Assembly: GCF_023516615.1 (NCBI RefSeq)
Contig: NZ_JAMGBF010000061.1
Span: 1-64,000 of the forward strand
Source: Streptomyces panaciradicis
Lineage (GTDB): Bacteria; Actinomycetota; Actinomycetes; Streptomycetales; Streptomycetaceae
Direction: 5' to 3'
Length of the DNA: 64,000 nt
Shown here: positions 61,252 through 64,000 of the stretch, in pieces
How positions within the stretch are numbered: the first letter of the stretch is position 1
Layout of the letters: each line of letters begins with the position of its first letter
The notes under the pieces: model-generated
What the model was told of the DNA's origin: nothing
Seen by the model: only the letters and a program-made list of their open reading frames with translations
Databases searched by the model: none
Program-made: the position numbers and the translations under genes

Positions 61252-62262
61252 TCACGTGGCGCTGCGTTCGCTCGCCTCCCGCAGTCCCCGCTCCGCTCCG
61301 CGCGCCGGGCCCTGGCCGACCAGCAGCTCCCGCCACCGCTCCCGGCTCCAGTGCGCCGCCTCGGTGCCCTCCGTGAACTCCTCGACCAGCGCCACGAACC
61401 GCCCCGGATCACTGTGGAACGGGAAGTGCCCGGCACCCTCGAAGATCTCCAGCCGACTGCCCGGCATCGCCTCGTGCGCCCGGTACGCGTGCCGCACCGG
61501 CACCACGCTGTCCCGGTCGCCCCACAGCAGCATGGTCGGCATGCCCTGCGTCAGGTAGCAGCGGTCGAGCATGGTCACCACCTGGCCGCGCCAGTCGACC
61601 ACCGCCCGCAGTGTACGGATGAACGCGTTGCGGGACGTCTCGTCCGGCAGCGCGTCCACCAGCGTGAGCAGTTCGGAGGCGTCCTGCCCGAGATCGGTGT
61701 CCAGCAGTCTCATCAGCCGTACCGCCGCCCCCACTTGCCACCGCATTCCCGGCAGTCGCAGCGCGGAGAGCGCCAGATGGGCTCCGGGCAGCGACACGAA
61801 CCGCAGGACGGGGTTGACCTCCCGGCCCACTCCGCCCGCGCTGACCAGGATCAACCGCTCGGTCCGCTCGGGGAACTGATAGGCGAACTGCATGGCCACG
61901 CCGCCGCCCAGGGAGTGCCCCACCAGCGTCGCCGACTCGATGCCGAGAGCGGTGAGCAGATCGCGCACGCCGTTCGCGTACGCGGCCACCGAGTAGTCGG
62001 CCCGGGGCTTGTCCGAGTCCCCGTGGCCGAGCAGGTCGGGCGCGATGACCGTGTGCGTCCGGGCGAGATCGGGGATCAACTCGGCCCAGGTGGCCGAGGA
62101 GTCGCCGATCCCGTGGATGAGCACCAGCGCCGGCCCCTGTCCCGCCCTGCGGAAGGCACGCCGGTATCCGTGCACCACGCGATGGTGCAGCTGAAGTTCG
62201 CCGTCGCGCACCGGACGCAGCCGTGCGGCGCGCACCGGACGCGGGAGCGGGACGTCGACCAT
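61252..62262 (-). CDS. Alpha/beta-hydrolase fold protein
   Basis: 336 residues. Nucleophile elbow GHSLGGG, oxyanion region HGIGDSSATW, catalytic acid in LLWGDRD and His in GAGHFPF. Typical of epoxide hydrolase/BphD-like esterases; the substrate is unknown. ATG at 62262 follows GGGGAGG by 7 bases. Convergent with the EspR-like gene. Confidence 0.9.
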   Translation of the reverse strand: MVDVPLPRPVRAARLRPVRDGELQLHHRVVHGYRRAFRRAGQGPALVLIHGIGDSSATWAELIPDLARTHTVIAPDLLGHGDSDKPRADYSVAAYANGVRDLLTALGIESATLVGHSLGGGVAMQFAYQFPERTERLILVSAGGVGREVNPVLRFVSLPGAHLALSALRLPGMRWQVGAAVRLMRLLDTDLGQDASELLTLVDALPDETSRNAFIRTLRAVVDWRGQVVTMLDRCYLTQGMPTMLLWGDRDSVVPVRHAYRAHEAMPGSRLEIFEGAGHFPFHSDPGRFVALVEEFTEGTEAAHWSRERWRELLVGQGPARGAERGLREASERSAT

Positions 62263-62282
62263 GCGCACGCCTCCCCTTCCCG

Positions 62283-62300
62283 GGCCGCCCCAAGGCGGCC
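62283..62300. promoter_or_regulatory. GGCCGCC-GGCGGCC stem in hydrolase leader
   Basis: GGCCGCC (62283-62289) and GGCGGCC (62294-62300) with a 4-nt loop, about 21 bp upstream of the hydrolase ATG. A CACTCGAGTG palindrome lies at 62432-62441 towards the other gene. The rest of this 218-bp gap shows nothing else. Confidence 0.45.
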
Positions 62301-62480
62301 GAAAGCCCTTGGCTCCAGCCTAGAACCGCTTTCCGACAAGGGATTTCGGGGACGTTTCACCTCCGCTAAGCGGGCGAACCGAAGCGTCCTCGAAGCCCGT
62401 TGTCAGTGGCGGACGGCAAGCTGGACCCACGCACTCGAGTGAATGCGTGACCGATGACGCCGACACGGGGAGAGCCGACG

Positions 62481-62708
62481 ATGCCGACTGCTGTACTGAC
62501 CGACCGCGAGCGCACCGCCGTCCAGGCCTACCTGCGGCTGTTGCACACCGTACGAGCCGCCTTCGACGCTCCGCCCGGTGAGGTCCGACCACCCGTGGTA
62601 CCGCCGTCCGTGCTCGCCGAGGCGGAGCAGGCGCTGGCGGCGGCGGGACTGACGGGGAACGAGGAGGAGTTCTTCCGGCTGCTGCAGAGCTGGTGTCCGG
62701 AGCCGTGA
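62481..62708 (+). CDS. Small protein of unknown function
   Basis: 75 residues, mostly helical: TDRERTAVQAYLRLLHTVRAAF, a proline break, then AEAEQALAAAGLTGNEEEFF ending LLQSWCPEP. No family recognised. ATG at 62481 follows GGGGAGAG by 8 bases; the upstream ATG at 62454 is less likely. Convergent with the phosphopantetheinyl transferase gene, 30 bp away. Confidence 0.7.
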   Translation: MPTAVLTDRERTAVQAYLRLLHTVRAAFDAPPGEVRPPVVPPSVLAEAEQALAAAGLTGNEEEFFRLLQSWCPEP

Positions 62709-62738
62709 AGCCGTGGGGCGAGAGCGCCGACCGGGGGC

Positions 62739-63422
62739 TCAGGCGGGGTGCGGGACCGTGACCGCCGTCGCCACGAGCCCTCGCTGCGCGGTCCAGCGGC
62801 CCTCGAAGTGCCCCAGCCTGCGACCGCCCACCACCGGTCCGGGGACGAGGAGTTCGGCGCGGAAGCCGCCGTGCCGCGGCCGGCCGGCGCCGGCGAACAC
62901 CTCGATGTCGGCCTCGGTGAAGTCCAGCCAACGCCCGGTGAGGGGGAACCACGCCTTGTAGACGGACTCCTTGGCGCTGAACAGGAGCCGGTCCCAGTGC
63001 ACCTCGGGGCGCTCCTCGGCGAGGCGGCGCAGCCGTGCCGTCTCGCCGGGCAGGAACACGGCGTCCAGGACCCCGTCCGGCAGGGGCTGGTCGGGTTCGG
63101 CGTCGATGCCGATGGAGGCCAGGTCGGTGAGGCGGACCACGGCCGCGGCGCCGTAGCCGTCGCAGTGGGTCATGCTGCCGGCCAGGCCGGCGGGCCAGCG
63201 GGGCGCTCCGCGTTCGCCGGGCAGCAGGGGCTGCGGGGGGACGCCGAGCTTCTCCATGGCGCGGCGGGCGCAGGTGCGCACGAGGGTGAACTCGTGGCGG
63301 CGCTTGGCCACCGCCCGGCTGACGACCTCCGCCTCCTCCGGGTACAAGTGTCCGGGCTCGGTGCCGTCGTCGCCGTGCGCCTCCACGACCACCACCTCGT
63401 CCGGCAGCAGCTCCTCGATCAC
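62739..63422 (-). CDS. Sfp-type phosphopantetheinyl transferase
   Basis: 227 residues. It carries the two signature boxes GIDAEPDQ (metal-binding DxE) and FSAKESVYKAW (WxxKEAxxK-type). It activates carrier domains of PKS/NRPS by adding phosphopantetheine. The remembered S. coelicolor equivalent is SCO6673, of similar length. GTG at 63422 follows GGGAGG by about 10 bases. No biosynthetic cluster is adjacent, so this is a housekeeping stand-alone enzyme. In tandem with the metallophosphoesterase 55 bp upstream. Confidence 0.93.
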   Translation of the reverse strand: MIEELLPDEVVVVEAHGDDGTEPGHLYPEEAEVVSRAVAKRRHEFTLVRTCARRAMEKLGVPPQPLLPGERGAPRWPAGLAGSMTHCDGYGAAAVVRLTDLASIGIDAEPDQPLPDGVLDAVFLPGETARLRRLAEERPEVHWDRLLFSAKESVYKAWFPLTGRWLDFTEADIEVFAGAGRPRHGGFRAELLVPGPVVGGRRLGHFEGRWTAQRGLVATAVTVPHPA

Positions 63423-63477
63423 CCGTCCCCGACCTCCCTCGTCCGGCCCCGGCCGCACGGCTCGTCCCCAGGATCCC

Positions 63478-64000
63478 TCATCCGGTGTCGCCGTTGCGCG
63501 GCAGCACCGGCCGCAGCCGTGCCGGTGGCAGCGACCGCTCGCGCCACTCCCGGGGGTAGCCGACGGAGACCTCCTCGAAGCGGACGCCGTCCTGCCAGGT
63601 CGTCCGGGGGATGTGCAGATGGCCGTAGACCATGGTCCGCACGCGGTGGCGCAGGTGCCAGTCGGCGGTCAGCGCGGTGCCGCACCACATGGCGAACTCC
63701 GGGTACCACAGCACGTCGCAGGGGTGCCGGTGCAGGGGGTAGTGGTTGACCAGGACGGTGGGCAGGTCGCCCGGGAGGGCGGCGAGCCGGCGTTCGGTCG
63801 CGGCGACGCGGGCCCGGCACCAGGCCTCCCGGGACGGGTAGGGGTCGGGGTGCAGGAGGTATTCGTCGTTGCAGACGATGCCGGTGCCGTGCGCGTGGGC
63901 GAGTCCCTCGTCCTTGGTGGCGCAGCCCGCCGGCAGGAACGAATAGTCGTACAGGAGGAAGAGCGGTGCGACGGCCACGGGCCCGCCGGGGCCCTCCCAG
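63478..64000 (-). CDS. Metallophosphoesterase, 5' end beyond window
   Basis: Only the C-terminal half is visible (about 170 residues). It keeps the downstream metal-binding boxes NHYPLHRHPC and YGHLHIPRTTW, the last two conserved blocks of calcineurin-type phosphoesterases; the N-terminal D-x-H and GD-x-x-D boxes should lie past 64000. Same strand and close upstream of the phosphopantetheinyl transferase, probably one operon. Substrate unknown. Confidence 0.88.
   Translation of the reverse strand, partial: WEGPGGPVAVAPLFLLYDYSFLPAGCATKDEGLAHAHGTGIVCNDEYLLHPDPYPSREAWCRARVAATERRLAALPGDLPTVLVNHYPLHRHPCDVLWYPEFAMWCGTALTADWHLRHRVRTMVYGHLHIPRTTWQDGVRFEEVSVGYPREWRERSLPPARLRPVLPRNGDTG

Noticed and set aside
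1..64000. tRNA, rRNA, riboswitch or mobile element
   Set aside because: No cloverleaf, T-box or known aptamer pattern and no transposase or integrase domain was seen by eye; a covariance-model scan would be needed to be certain.

Overview
This 64 kb window is almost certainly Streptomyces chromosome. It has very high G+C, dense genes with GTG and TTG starts, stop/start overlaps, an SsgA-family sporulation protein and a WhiB-family protein. Gene order resembles, from memory, the S. coelicolor region between ssgD and the Sfp-type phosphopantetheinyl transferase, read in reverse SCO order. No rRNA, tRNA, CRISPR array, insertion sequence or prophage was seen.

Layout. 1-7.1 kb: secreted BNR-repeat protein (cut by the left edge), ssgD, PEP-mutase-like enzyme, GOLPH3-like protein, ABC-F ATPase behind a long leader, DDAH, and an acyl-ACP desaturase behind three phased operator-like palindromes. 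7.3-14.1 kb: giant HEAT-like protein, WhiB-like regulator, VOC protein, LacI regulator and ornithine-cyclodeaminase-like protein. 14.2-16.3 kb: divergent LigD-type polymerase and ATP-dependent DNA ligase, an NHEJ-type pair without Ku in the window. 16.5-18.8 kb: zinc alcohol dehydrogenase and DUF3048 lipoprotein. 18.9-26.0 kb: the protocatechuate branch of the beta-ketoadipate pathway, pcaV divergent from pcaIJFHGBL. 26.1-30.3 kb: SDR, a LAL-like ATPase lacking its LuxR domain, and a 22-bp tandem repeat tract. 30.3-37.1 kb: two DUF2510 proteins and a membrane or lipid block (PAP2 protein, DMT transporter, scramblase-like protein, phospholipase C). 37.4-39.5 kb: vanA, a tiny Cys/His protein and vanB, which would produce protocatechuate for the pca operon. 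40.1-48.3 kb: a LacI-controlled locus with sugar ABC transporter, GH13 enzyme and secreted GH87-type alpha-1,3-glucanase. 48.3-53.9 kb: hydroxyproline catabolism (GntR regulator, epimerase, DapA-family enzyme, three-part dehydrogenase). 54.0-59.6 kb: polyamine-type ABC importer with divergent GntR regulator and a soluble cache-domain protein. 59.6-64.0 kb: orphan MmyB-type domain, EspR-like regulator, alpha/beta hydrolase, small protein, phosphopantetheinyl transferase and a metallophosphoesterase cut by the right edge.

Taken together the window is a nutrient-scavenging segment: lignin-derived aromatics (van to pca), fungal alpha-1,3-glucan, collagen or plant hydroxyproline, and phospholipids, mixed with development, stress and DNA-repair genes. 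Many intergenic spaces hold clear palindromes, described as separate features.
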